Positions 1 through 10,480 of a stretch of 64,000 nt of DNA are shown here, piece by piece. Under the pieces are notes generated by a model, which worked only from the letters and a program-made list of their open reading frames with translations, did not search any database and was not told where the DNA came from. Position 1 is the stretch's first letter, and each line of letters opens with the position of its first letter. The position numbers and the translations under genes are program-made. This DNA comes from Gentiana macrophylla. Taxonomy: Eukaryota > Streptophyta > Magnoliopsida > Gentianales > Gentianaceae. Location of the stretch: the NCBI GenBank assembly GCA_026214975.1, contig CM047813.1, forward strand, positions 27,040,797-27,104,796. The letters run 5' to 3'.

Positions 1-1528
1 TCGGCCTCGTCTGTTTTATCTGAGTCGATGCTTAATAAAACGTTCTTTCTCCTTACAAAATGGAATTGTGGTGCCGAGTTATGAAACCCGGTGACTCGGA
101 GAATGTCACCCACGTGATACCTATAGAGTCCTGCATATGTAGTTATAACTAACTCGTATTCTTTACCGATTTCAACGTCCACTAAGTCAACAAGTTCTGG
201 AGGTGAGTCTCGAGTCAACCCAGCTGAGTTAGGATCATGAGGTAAAAACTCGAAATAACCCATGTTAGGCATAATCGTGTACGAAACTTGGGATGGTTTA
301 CACATGGGATTTAAATTCAAACCGAAATAACATTCCGACGAAGCGTACATCGTGCACGCCATCGGCAATCCGCCGAATAGTAATCGAAAGGTCCGGAATA
401 TACTTTGCGCCATTGCTCCGGTGACGATGACGTCAAGGTACCTAGTATTAGGCCAAATCCTTGTAATAATCCCTTCCCCATTTTCCTTTCCCAATTCACT
501 CACCAAAACTCCGCTAACTCCGGGTCGGGTTTAAGGATTTCCTTCATGCATTGACGAATAGACGGGTCAGTCACTTGAGAATTCAACGACCGGTTCGAAT
601 ATCGTCAGTGAGTTTGACCCAATTGAGTTGAAGAAACCGGATTGCACGGAGGAGACCGGAGGCGAAAACCGCCCGACACGGAGGACTTGGTGTCGGTCGT
701 ACAGCCCACAAAGCATCTGAGTGTACATGCTCTGAAACGAGTCGGAGCAAAGAATTGTTTCATTCGGGCTGGTGTAAACGTTATACGGGTCGTATGGACG
801 AGTCTTGAAATGCTCACTTTTGTAGTAGCTAGTCAATACGGGTCGGGCCAAGAGTCCACCGGGAGTTTTCGTTTCCGACTTGACAAACAAAAAGTATAAA
901 CCTTTGCCTTTGTCCAATCCAGGTACGCATCTGGGACATTTAATCAACAATTAATTAGATATAATTAATTGTAAATTTATTCCTTAATTAACGATTAATA
1001 TATTATAATATGCTTACAGGTTCATCACAGGCATTAGAAGACTGTAAAGTAATTGACGACGATCCAGTTCTTCTTTAATTGTCGGCATCAGTTTTCTTTC
1101 CCCAGCTGAAGTCCCTGAGCTGCCAAAATAACAACAACAAAAATAATTATAAAAAAAAAATTGACTTATGAGTCCACAAAATCAGATTAATTTGGGGGAA
1201 AAGCAGACCTGGTGAGGAATTCAGAAATGGGGTGAGCAGATAAAATAGGAGATCGGTCGCCATTAGCGATGCGTTGGATCTCAGGTTGAAGATCTTCATA
1301 AGTGATCATCGGAATTATGGATTTAAAGGTTTTCCGGTCAGTTTCTCCGGCGAGTTTGAATCGTTGAAGGTACTCTGTTTGAGCATTTCGAGTTAAGATT
1401 TCAGACAATACTTTTTCTTGAACGGCGTCTGCATTACGGGTCATTTCCTCTATAAATTGAAGTGCTTTTGCATCTTTCTCACATGCAGGAGGACCCAATG
1501 GAGAAGAGAGGATTGATTCAACCGCCAT
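1..1528 (-). CDS. GH3: GH3 auxin-amido synthetase, C-terminus beyond window, frame broken
   Basis: GH3 enzymes adenylate indole-3-acetic acid (or jasmonate) and join it to amino acids in the cytosol, lowering free auxin. Exon 1 is 1528-1209, exon 2 is 1119-1018 and exon 3 runs from 930 past base 1. Both introns (89 and 87 bp) have GT..AG ends and join frames exactly. Family blocks read in order: [118 protein letters not shown] and [17 protein letters not shown]. The N-terminus resembles the GH3.1-type subgroup. The first ATG is at 1528; a frame extended to 1534 begins with TTG and is not used. Exon 3 needs about five small indels to stay in frame (near 672, 585, 506, 391-405 and 371). This is either a pseudogene or a real gene with consensus errors. 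The upstream DNA still looks like a working GH3 promoter. Confidence 0.93.
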
Positions 1529-1920
1529 TTTCAAGATTCTTTTTCTGTTAAGATATTTTTTTAGAGAAAAATAAAATTAAAAAAGGAATGGTAAAAGTGC
1601 TGTGATAAAAGGAGAGGAAGAAGAAAAGAGGAATGTTGGGAAGCTGCTGCCAATGCTGGCTGAAAGACAGTGAGAAGCTTGACTTATATAGGAGCCAGAA
1701 TGTATATTGACTAAAAATAAAAATAGAAAAGAGAAATGATTATGCCACGAGACAAATGTGCATAATAAAATATCACAATAACTTTTTTCATCATTAAATT
1801 TTTTCAGACCCATCAATATATCTCACATCATAATCAATGATTTAAAAATGTATTGTGCAACTTTATTTTACGTATTTGTTATATCATTATCACTACTCAA
1901 TAAAAATGTGCTGTAAAGTT
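1529..1920 (-). promoter_or_regulatory. GH3 promoter and 5' UTR with TATA box and auxin-response element
   Basis: On the minus strand CTATATAAG lies at 1691-1683, about 155 bp before the ATG, a normal place for a plant TATA box. TGTCTC, the classical auxin-response element bound by ARF factors, is at 1754-1749, about 58 bp upstream of the TATA box. Both are seen directly; ARF control is inferred from what is known of GH3 promoters. The copia LTR at 1921 cuts off anything more than about 230 bp upstream of the TATA box. Confidence 0.65.
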
Positions 1921-2154
1921 TGAAAGAAAGAAATTAACAAATGCAAATCTCCATCGGAGGAGATGAAGATAAGTTTGCAGAGAAAGTTTTTCTATTCTTC
2001 TGGATTATTCATTCACATCTAAGTACACACATACATATATCCTTAGACACACAAATCTAGGAAACAGAATCTAATGAGAACCAATAACAAAGAGACAAGT
2101 GTAGCCACTAATCTTCTTACACTTGTTATCTCCAATTATCCTTTATTATTTTCA
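1921..2154 (-). repeat. 3' LTR of copia-1
   Basis: 234 bp, starting TGAAAATAATAAAGG on the minus strand and ending in CA at 1921. It differs from the 6086-6318 copy by only a few bases, which points to a fairly recent insertion despite the broken coding region. Confidence 0.93.
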
Positions 2155-3672
2155 GCCCCTCTCAAACGAAGATGTGAATCAACCACATTGAGTTTGTCCT
2201 TGAACTTGTTGAACACTGAAATGGACAGAGGTTTAGTAAATATATCTGCAACCTGTTCACTTGAAGGAATGTAGCAAACTTTTATCTTCTTTTCAAGTAC
2301 CATATTTCTTATGAAGTGGACATCAACTTCAATATGCTTTGTTCTAGCATGGTACACCGGATTTTGAGCCAAACTTGTTGCCCCTGTATTATCACACCAC
2401 AGAATTGGTACAGCATGGAGCCTGAACTTCATTTCTTGTAACAACTGAACAATCCACTGGATTTCTGCACCTAGATTGGACAGGGCTCTATACTCATATT
2501 CACCACAGACTGCTTTTTAGAGCTCCAAGTGATAAAGGAGTTCCCAAGGTAAACACAATACCCTCCTGTAGATTTTCTATCAGTGGGACAAGCAGCCTAA
2601 TTTGCATCAATAAAACCATGTAAATGCAGCTTCAGGTCACTGCTGGGAACAAAATGTAAACCATGTGTCAGAGTGCCTTGCACAAACCTGAGTAGTCTTT
2701 TCAGAGCATGCCAATGACTGGTGTAAGGATCTTGCATGAACTAGCTCAGGATACTGGTGGATGTCAAATACTGCAAAGCCCCTATAGCACTTCTGTAGAT
2801 ACTGGGATTTGCAAGAGGTTCACTTGCTTTGGAGCAAGTGGCTTTCCAAGCACCATAGGAGTTGGACAGGACTTGAGATGTTGCATGTTCAACTTTTTCA
2901 GAAGTTGAGAGGCATAATAGGCCTGATTTAGGTATATACCAGTTGAATCCCTTTGCACCTGCATTCCTAAGAAGTGAGATACTTGGCCTAGGTCTTTTAA
3001 TGAGAACCTGGAGTCAAGTAACTTGATGAACTTCTTGATCAGTGTAGAAGAATTCCTCAGTAACGATATGTCATCAACATACACCAATACAAACAATGTT
3101 TGATTTTGACACCGACATTAATAAAGTAAGTATCGTATACAGTTGAGTGAACCCCAGCTTTAGCATTTGAGATCTCAATGCATCAAACCATGCCTCGGGA
3201 TTGTTTAAGGCCATAGAGTGCCTTTTTTCGGTTTACACACATACCGAGGTCTTGAAGTATCGGTGAAGCCTTCAGTCGCTCCATGTAAAATGTTAAGCGG
3301 ATGGTCCATTAAGGAAAGCATTATTGATGTCAATCGATTCACAGGCCAATTAAAAGAGACAATAAAAGTCAAGATTACTCTTATTGTTCTTGACTTAGCC
3401 ACAGGCGAATGTTTCAAAGTAATCTACTCCATACTTGCCGATCAGACGCTTTAGCAACTAACCGGCTTTGTATGACTAACCCATCTGGTCTCAATTTTAA
3501 CCTTATAAATCCACCTGCTACCAACTACTGAGACTTCCTGCATGCAAAGGAACCAAATCCCATGTTTGATTTTGCATGAGAGCTCAATTCTTCCTCTATA
3601 GCTTTGCCTCCACTCACTGTGTTCTAATGCTTCAGTAACACTACATGTGGTTCCAGAGAAATGAGTGAGCAC
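2155..3672 (-). pseudogene. copia-1 reverse transcriptase and RNase H relic
   Basis: The start of RT is recognised near 3600-3480 by HSEWRQ and VVGSRWIYKVK. The catalytic segment VYVDDISLL lies near 3081, followed by FLGMQVQRDSTGIYLNQ. The RNase H tail is at 2444-2155, with LWCDNTGATSLAQNPVYHARTKHIEVDVHFIR and VADIFTKPL. These are hallmark strings of Ty1/copia pol, where RNase H follows RT directly. The pieces lie in different frames with stops between them, so no complete polymerase could be made. The frame stops just inside the polypurine tract, as expected for the 3' end of copia pol. Confidence 0.9.
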
Positions 3673-3890
3673 CGCAATAGCAAAATTGAATAGACTTTGG
3701 GTTTGTAGATCCCACTCTTAGACCTAGTTTGCATAGGATGATGTCTAATCGGTGGTGCAGTGCTCTGGTGAAACAGAGTCCTGTGGTGTTTGTGTCGGAT
3801 CTCGACCGATAATTTTCAACATGACCATATGAGACTGGTGTTTGCTCAGTTCCAGTATGAACTGGTGACTGATCAGTGGGAGTAGGAGTT

Positions 3891-4860
3891 TTATCTGGTG
3901 ACCTGCATGGTGTGTGTGTGTGTGTGTGCAGTAGGTGGAGTAGAATCAGAAGATACCTGTATGTTATGTGTAGTAATGACATTCTCAATAGGTGATGGCA
4001 CCTCCAGGATACCAGTCTGCCTCTCTGCCTGTGTGGATGTAAGGGTCAAAAAGGGAACAACTGCCAAAGAATCAATAACTACTTCCCTAGATGGACCTTG
4101 AGCAAAGCTATGACCAAAAGGGAACAAGGTTTCATAAAAAACCACATTGTTTGATATGTAAATTCTTCCACTCTCATCAAGACACTTGAACCCCTTATGA
4201 CAGGAGCTGTGGCCAAGATTAACACACCTTTTACTGTGGAACTGGAACTTATGAGAGTGGTATGGTCTAAGATTGGGATAGACAGCACATCCAAAGGTTT
4301 TAAGGCATTTGTAATTAGGTGTCTTATGAAACAAGGCTTCAACAGGAGAAATGTTATGTAACACAGGAGTAGGAAGATAGTTAATCAAAGAAACTGCAGC
4401 TTGGAAAGCATGCCACCAATATCTTAGGGGCATGGAGGCTTGAGCCGTGAGTGTTAATCCAGTTTCCACAATGTGTCTGTGCTTCCTCTCAGCCCTGCCA
4501 TGTTGGGCATGATCATGAGGGCAAAGGTGCCTAAAAACTATTCCTTCTTTGTTTAGAAAGTCTTGAAGGGGTCTATATTCCCCACCCCAATCAAATTGAA
4601 GACATTTAATTTTTGTGGAGAACTGATTTTCAACTAAAGCTTTAAATTGCAGAAAGACAGAGAATGTGTCAGATTTATGTTTGAGAGGGTAAATCCAAGT
4701 GTGTCTAGTGTGATCATCAACAAAGTGTATGTAATAACTATACCCTTCAACAGATTGCATAGGAGCAGGGCCCCATAATTCAGAATGAACAAGATCAAAC
4801 ATACACTTAGCATGAAAATTGGACAAAGGATGAAATCTAATGTGTTTGTACACCTTGGAA
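3891..4860 (-). pseudogene. copia-1 integrase relic
   Basis: An open stretch of about 310 codons carries the integrase catalytic core. The first acidic position is HSELWGP, where most copia integrases have Asp. The second is LQFDWGGEY and the third is HGRAERKHRH. The order then continues with GCAVYPNLRPY and YISNNVVFYE, typical of the copia integrase C-terminal half. The first twenty or so codons of this open frame are only the out-of-frame shadow of the gag zinc knuckle; integrase sequence starts near 4850. Glu for Asp at the first position and Trp in the DNGGE motif argue against activity. A (TG)9 run at 3911-3928 lies just beyond the recognisable domain. Confidence 0.9.
3911..3928. repeat. 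(TG)9 microsatellite
   Basis: Nine TG dinucleotides inside the integrase-RT spacer of copia-1. Confidence 0.95.
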
Positions 4861-6054
4861 ATCTTCTTCAAATCTGTGCCAGCATTCCAAGGATGTATAA
4901 CCATTTTTACCACAGAGCTGGCAAGTCATACCAGTCCTACCACCATTTCTGCCTTGATTTCTACCACCTCTGCCTCTTCCTCCTCTGGAATTTCCTCTAC
5001 CTCTGTTACTGTTATTAGTATTGGATCTTCCACTATTCCGGAAACCAGACCCTTGTGAATAAGTAGCAACATGAGCAGCAGGGCCCTGTGAGGATGTATT
5101 ACTAGTGGAAATAGTGGGATTGAATCTTGCCAGAAGCCTTTCATGGGTCAAAAGTTGGGATTGAACCTCAGGCCATGTAAGTGAACCAATTCTGAGGTGA
5201 TGTTCACTATAACGCCGTAATCTTTGTCTAATCCTCTCAAAGCGACGAGAATCACTTCAGATTTAGATATTGGATATCATGCGGCTGCAAGACCATCACT
5301 GTAGGATTTCATCTAGGCAAGATAGTCACTCATGCCCTTTGACCCCTTATCAGATCTGGTCAGAGCATTCTTGTATTCTAACATCCTAGCCTCGGATTGG
5401 TTGTTAAAAAAAAATTCAAGGGTGGACCAGATTTGGTGTGAGGTTTCACATCCCATGATTTCAATGAGAACATATTCTTTGATGGAGCTCAACAACCATC
5501 CAGAAAGTAACTGGTCTATAGCATCCCATTATTCTACAGAAGGACTAGGAATAGTAGAGTAAATACCTGTGTTAGACGGCCTGGGTTTAGTACCAAAGAG
5601 AAATCCCTGGAGTCTGTGTCCAACCACAATCGGTAAAATGGTGTACCTCCAAAGAAGATAATTATCTCTTGTCAGCTTGGCATTGCATGTCTGATTGAGA
5701 TGCCTATGGAACGGAGATGCAGGTGACAGAACCGATCCAGGGGTTGGAGAACGAAAGGGAGAAGTGAATTGTTGGTGGTAACATGGTTCCAGTAATCTGA
5801 CCAAAAGAATAACCACCAGAGAAATCCGGTGGCGGATAAAGGAAACCAGAGTAGAGCTGAGACACCATTGACGGCCTGGTTTGTCCAGCAGCATGCAGAG
5901 TTCCTCCGGTGACTGTCGTATCAGCAACGGTCGGAAAAGTAGCCGTTGAGCTTGCAGCGGTGGTGTTTACTGCAGCGGTTGCCGGAACAGTTGCAGCGGT
6001 TGTGTTTACTGCAGCTGTTGCCGGAGCACCGGAAGATTCGGTCCCTGAACTCAT
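4837..6054 (-). pseudogene. copia-1 gag relic
   Basis: The likely gag ATG is at 6054 (MSSGTESSG, then an Ala/Thr/Val-rich tract), 32 bp inside the 5' LTR and just past the PBS. Frame shifts near 5730 and 5500 split the body, which includes LTRDNYLLWRYTILP and MLSSIKEYVLIEIMG, both typical of copia gag. The C-terminus is Gly/Arg/Asn-rich and carries a zinc knuckle CQLCGKNGYTSLEC near 4900. Tyr stands where the CCHC knuckle needs His, so metal binding should be lost. The frame ends at 4837 where it runs directly into integrase DNA, showing loss of the protease region. Confidence 0.88.
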
Positions 6055-6069
6055 ATCAACGTTCTTAGA

Positions 6070-6081
6070 GCTCCGATACCA
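6070..6081 (-). other. copia-1 primer-binding site
   Basis: TGGTATCGGAGC lies four bases inside the 5' LTR on the minus strand. It pairs with the 3' end of initiator-Met tRNA except for one G/A difference. Confidence 0.85.
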
Positions 6082-6085
6082 AGTT

Positions 6086-6318
6086 TGAAAGAAAGAAATT
6101 AACAAATGCAAATCTCCATTGGAGGAGATGAAGATAAGTTTGCAGAGAAAGTTTTTCTATTCTTCTGGATTATTCATTCACATCGCAGTACACACATACA
6201 TATATCCTTAGACACACAAATCTAGGAAACAGAATCTAATGAGAACCAATAACAAGAGACAAGTGTAGCCACTAATCTTCTTACACTTGTTATCTCCAAT
6301 TATCCTTTATTATTTTCA
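6086..6318 (-). repeat. 5' LTR of copia-1
   Basis: 233 bp partner of the LTR at 1921-2154, with the same TG..CA ends. It differs mainly by a one-base deletion in the AACAAGAGAC region and a few substitutions. Confidence 0.93.
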
Positions 6319-6428
6319 TTACTAAATGTTTGTTTGTTAATCCAATAAAGCACTTATTCTTAAAATCCTTTATTATTTTCATTACTAAATGCTTGTTTAT
6401 TAATCCAATAAAGCACTTATTCTTAAAA
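6303..6428. repeat. 63 bp tandem duplication overlapping the LTR edge
   Basis: Copy 1 is 6303-6365 and copy 2 is 6366-6428, with about three mismatches. The first 16 bp of copy 1 are the last 16 bp of the copia-1 LTR, so the duplication arose after insertion or by slippage at the junction. Confidence 0.9.
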
Positions 6429-7289
6429 TAATAAATATTATTTATATTAAGTGATGTTTTTAAAAAAAACCGATATTTGGTAATAGTTTTTATCATCGCT
6501 TATTTAATTAACGGGATCTGAATTTTTGTTGAAATTGTACAGACAATTTTCAGCAACACTAGATGTCTTTAATCTTTGAAAAGCAACCGTTATCCCCACG
6601 CTCACTTTTTTGTTTTTTTTTTTGGTTAAATGCCGTTCTCTTTATTTTCCTATTATTACATTTTTTACCACCATCTCCTCCTCCTTATTTTTATACTGGC
6701 TAATAATATATGATGCCTATCTTCCCTTTTTTTAATTCCCTTATGTCGTGTTTTCAATTTTCTTGGTTGAACCCTTTTATAGTATATGTATATTATTTTT
6801 GCCTGATGTTCTTTCTTTATTTATTTTAGTATAGTTATATGATCCGATCAATGTTTACATATATATTTTTTATAATTATTGTCATATATTTGTTTGTGAT
6901 GATTTAAATGTTATGAATATAAATCAAGTATTCTTTTTTTTATTCAGATAACATCAATATTATAAAATATTACAAATTTCTTAAACCCTTCTCTTTGTAA
7001 AAGGCAGAAATGACTGCTCACTTTTTACATGTAGAAATATACCATCTTGTTGGATGTGTGGAATGAAATTCCCACATTCTCATCTTATTCACGCTTGTAT
7101 CGCGGACAATGATTAATAAATATTCCTTTTGGTTCTAAAAAAACAATAAATGAGGATGTATAAGTATTTTATTTGCTCTTATAATATGTGTGAAAATTGA
7201 TAAAATGACACTTATTTCCATACAATGGAATACAAACAAAAAAAAAATATTTTATGTAAAATAAACTTGTGTATTTTGTGCACTTGTTG
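6429..7289. other. AT-rich intergenic DNA, no gene seen
   Basis: Long T and A runs, stops in all frames, and no motif I could assign. Confidence 0.6.
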
Positions 7290-7500
7290 TTAGGGCTGTT
7301 AAACGAACCGAGCTCGAAGAAAAATACTATTGAACGAGCCGAACTCGAGTGAGTTTGTTCGTGAGCTTGATCTCGAGCTTGAACATTTTTCATACTTATC
7401 GAGCCGAGAGTTCGAATGGCTCTTTAGGCTCGTTTGAGTTAACGAGAGAACTCGATTACAAACGAGCTGAGCTGACCTTCACTTTCAACTACTCGACTCA
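7290..7500. repeat. GAGCTCGA-rich dispersed repeat, class uncertain
   Basis: Begins near GGGCTGTTAAACGAACC. Variants of GAGCTCGAG, GAGCCGA and AACGAG recur about every 15-25 bp. Such blocks are common as dispersed noncoding repeats in plants, possibly hAT-related. No terminal inverted repeat or target duplication was found. Confidence 0.4.
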
Positions 7501-7540
7501 GTCCAGATTAACAAAGATTATTTATACGAATTTTGTATAG

Positions 7541-9429
7541 ATCTGTGCTGCTTTTATGAAAACTTTATTATCCACGAACAAAAAAAAACAAAGAAAATAA
7601 CATTTATTTTACATAGAAACATATATAGAATACATAGAACGTAAACAAACAAAAAAAAACTATAAGTTAGCATAAAATAATTTTAATGTAGTAAAAGTTA
7701 ATTAACTTTTTTTATAATGATTGTATCCCTTTTGATCACACTTATAAGACCCAATTAACATGTACTGTAATTACAACACAGGAAAAAAAAAAAATAATAA
7801 TAATAATTCTATGTTAGGTGGGGACCACAAGCCACGTAAAAGTGGGAGCCCAGCTGGTTTTTAGTCGTAGAGACAAAAAGGGAGGTTGGGAATGCGAGTC
7901 GTGGAACATTTTTTGAAGTGTTTCGGTGCTTGGTCAAGAGGGGACAGGTGGGCCCTAAACACGTCTACGTGGCTACACATTGGGGAGCAAGAGGGACCTG
8001 AGGGGATGCCACCTCGGCGTGTGGACGTGGATTTTTACGTCAGGCTAAAAATTTGTGCTGTGGAGTTGTAGAAAAGTCAAACCCCTTGAGCAAAAGGCCA
8101 AATGTGTTAAATGTTTAAAAGAACTTGAAATTTGGGCTAAAACAACCGGGGATAAAAGGGAAAAAAGGAAAAAAAAGATGAGATTAGGTATTTTGATTTT
8201 TGCATCTTCATGTATGTCTAGGGGGTCCGATTTGATCGTTTTCTATTTTATTTAACAACTTACGGTTTTAAAATTTTCAAAATTATACTGAAACGGTTTT
8301 TAAAATAAAATCATTTGTACAGTCCGGTATTGCTCGGTTTGATACTTGTTTTTTAGGGTTTTCACTAACAAATAAAGTACTGAATAAATCGCAACTTAAC
8401 TAGGAGTTATGAATTGAATTGTTTTGTTTTGCTTTTCTAAGAGCTTAGAAGATGAAAGATAAGTGAGTGGAAGGATAACAAAACACCTTTAAGATATGAA
8501 ATTAATGTTAGAACACTAATATATTGCAACTACGAAATAAAATGGTCAGAGCTAAAGCGAACCAAGCACTGAATTTTTTTTTTTCTTAGTACAAGTAGTT
8601 AACCGATTTGTTCTAGTTTAAAACAACTTTTATTTTTTAATTAAAACAAATTGTAACAAACGATTTGGTTTTTAATCATCTGATTGAAAAACCATGATTT
8701 ATGTTTGTCATTCACCTGTGTTCAGGAAAATTATTGCAGTGACATACCTTACGTGCGGATAAAATTATATACGGCTTAATCCGTACTGTACCAGCTTTTA
8801 CTGTTGAATAATATAAATTATGTGGTTCGATTGTTTTATCCGTCGTTTCATCCTCATTCTTTCTCATGCAATAATTTCCCTTGTTCAAGCGGTCTCATTG
8901 GACATTTCACCTATACTTTGTACATTATGGTTGGCAATTTTGTAATGGCAGACAAGACATACATCAGCATATTGGAAGTCTTTAGCCATTGATAAGTTAT
9001 AATATAAACACGAGAAAAACGTCAAAAATCAGTGGAGCATAAACTGATGGATATAAGAGAATCTAACAATACAACTTCATCCAGTTGCTATGTATATATT
9101 GGTCAAAGTATAAACAACTAAAAAAATTAAGTAGTTGATTATTAAAGAGTGTAACCTTATCGCAACTTAATAGAGAATATATATTTTTTCCTACCGAAAG
9201 GATCATAATTAGTTAAGTATCCTATTGGTGAAACAACTACTAGCAAATTTTCATAAAAACTTAGAAATTTGTTAGGTGGTATCGAGCTTTCTGTTGATTT
9301 TCAGCTCGGTTTTTTCCTTCAAGAATCATATTATTCTTGAATTCTGCAAGTTAATTGCATCAAGGTGGATCAAGGCATACAAACCATCTTTCAAAAACAA
9401 GAGGGGTTTGAAGATGGTTCCATGTATCT
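7541..9429. other. Intergenic DNA, no gene recognised
   Basis: Mostly AT-rich. A more GC-rich island at 7817-8110 contains several ACGT cores (CCACGTAA, CACGTCTACGTGG, GGACGTGG, TACGTCA) and a 61-codon open frame with no recognised domain. The rest shows only short open frames and poly(A)/poly(T) runs. Confidence 0.5.
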
Positions 9430-9542
9430 AAGTCTAATACACAGAGCATCAAGTACTCTAACACTGCTAAGGAAATCCGGGATGATTTGGGTGATAGATT
9501 TTGTGGGGGGACACATATGCTCTTTCTGATGTCATGGAAGAC

Positions 9543-9712
9543 ATATTGAACACCAAACAAAGTAGTCTATATGTTTTTGCATATTTCACCAAATTAAAAG
9601 CAACGTGGGATCATTAAGTGATTTTGACATATTGAACACTAAATAAGGTATTCTATATGTTTCAGCATATTTCACCAAATTAAAAGCAATTTGGAATCAT
9701 TTAGTGATTTTA
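9543..9712. repeat. Tandem duplication of about 85 bp within the gag relic
   Basis: The stretch ending in CATATTTCACCAAATTAAAAGC and the following GTGATTTT occur twice, near 9543-9627 and 9629-9712, with several mismatches. Confidence 0.8.
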
Positions 9713-9915
9713 ACCCTCCCCTGATTGTGATTGTGGAAAACAATATGTGATTAGATTCTTGATAGGACTCAATGACACTTTTTCCAATATGAAATCTAAA
9801 GTCCTATAATGATCACATCCCTGCCCTCTGTCAAAGCAGTTTTTTCCATGGCTTTCAAACAAGAAAGACGACATAACTAAAGGGCTTACATCAATCAAAT
9901 TGTTGAATCTGCTAA

Positions 9916-10268
9916 TGTAGAAAACATAGGCCCAAGCCCATATAAGAGTAGGAGTCTCATCCTCAAAACCTAGGTTGTGAGGTGAGGGAAGTTCATCTCT
10001 TAATATGGTGGGTGAAACAACCACAAGTTCCCAATGTGGGACACTTTAACACGCCCCCTCAAGTGTGGGCCGGGCACACAAGGCCAACAAATAGGCCCAA
10101 CACTTGCACAATAAAGGGTGGCTCTGATAGCATGTGGAAAACATAGGCCTAAGCCCATATAAGAGGAGGTGCCTCATCCCCAAAACCTAGGTTGTGAGGT
10201 GAGGGAAGTCAATCTCTTAATATGATGGGTGAAACAACCACAAGTTCCCAATGTATGACACTTTAACA
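9916..10268 (-). mobile_element. Intact TRIM (terminal-repeat retrotransposon in miniature)
   Basis: 353 bp in total. The LTRs are 9916-10051 and 10133-10268, both 136 bp and both TGT..ACA. They flank an 81 bp core. Read on the minus strand, the core begins with a PBS TGCTATCAGAGCC at 10132-10120, close to the initiator-Met tRNA complement, and ends with a polypurine tract GAGGGGGCG beside the left LTR. A perfect 5 bp target duplication GCTAA lies at 9911-9915 and 10269-10273. With no coding capacity it must depend on proteins from another element. It sits inside a dead copia gag of the opposite orientation. Confidence 0.93.
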
Positions 10269-10480
10269 GCTAACGTTTTTGGTTCTTCTAATATGAGCAA
10301 GTCAAATCAAAGTGCTTCAAAGAACACAAATTTCAGGAGAAGTTACAATAGTGGCAACAAGAAACCTCAATACACACATTGTGGGATGACTGGTCATATT
10401 ATGAACAAATGATACAAGAAGCATTGTTACCCTAGTAACTTCAGAGGAAGAGGAAGATGTGGATTAGCTCAAAATTACAG

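Larger units (their letters stand above)
1921..6318 (-). mobile_element. Defective Ty1/copia retrotransposon (copia-1)
   Basis: Two near-identical LTRs (1921-2154 and 6086-6318), both TG..CA, bound an internal region read on the minus strand. The PBS at 6081-6070 reads TGGTATCGGAGC, one base off the initiator-Met tRNA complement usual in copia. The polypurine tract GAGAGGGGC is at 2163-2155. Domain order gag, integrase, RT, RNase H is that of Ty1/copia. Protease and the GAG-pre-integrase region are missing between the gag zinc knuckle and the integrase core, so the element cannot be autonomous. No matching 5 bp target duplication is visible (AAGTT on the left, TTACT on the right). It sits about 390 bp upstream of the GH3 start codon. 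Confidence 0.93.
9430..10480 (+). pseudogene. Ty1/copia gag relic, split by a TRIM
   Basis: In changing frames the plus strand reads pieces typical of copia gag: a WDDL/DRF-like helix near 9480, YFTKLKA near 9575 and again near 9665, FLIGLNDTFSNMKS near 9755, and LPSVKAVFSMAFKQERR near 9830. A zinc knuckle CTHCGMTGHIMNK lies near 10375, where a stop replaces its last Cys. The fragments follow the normal gag order over about 1 kb. No LTR or pol was found around it. The relic is interrupted at 9916-10268 by a TRIM on the other strand. Confidence 0.78.

Noticed and set aside
1529..1534. GH3 start six bases upstream
   Set aside because: The codon there is TTG; the first ATG is at 1528 and gives the usual MAVES-type N-terminus.
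1577..1816. 79-codon minus-strand frame upstream of GH3
   Set aside because: It lies over the TATA box and AuxRE, is low complexity and Ser/Phe-rich, and has no family similarity.
1921..1921. Target duplication for copia-1
   Set aside because: AAGTT precedes the left LTR but TTACT follows the right one; the shared AAGTT next to the right LTR is internal and close to the PBS.
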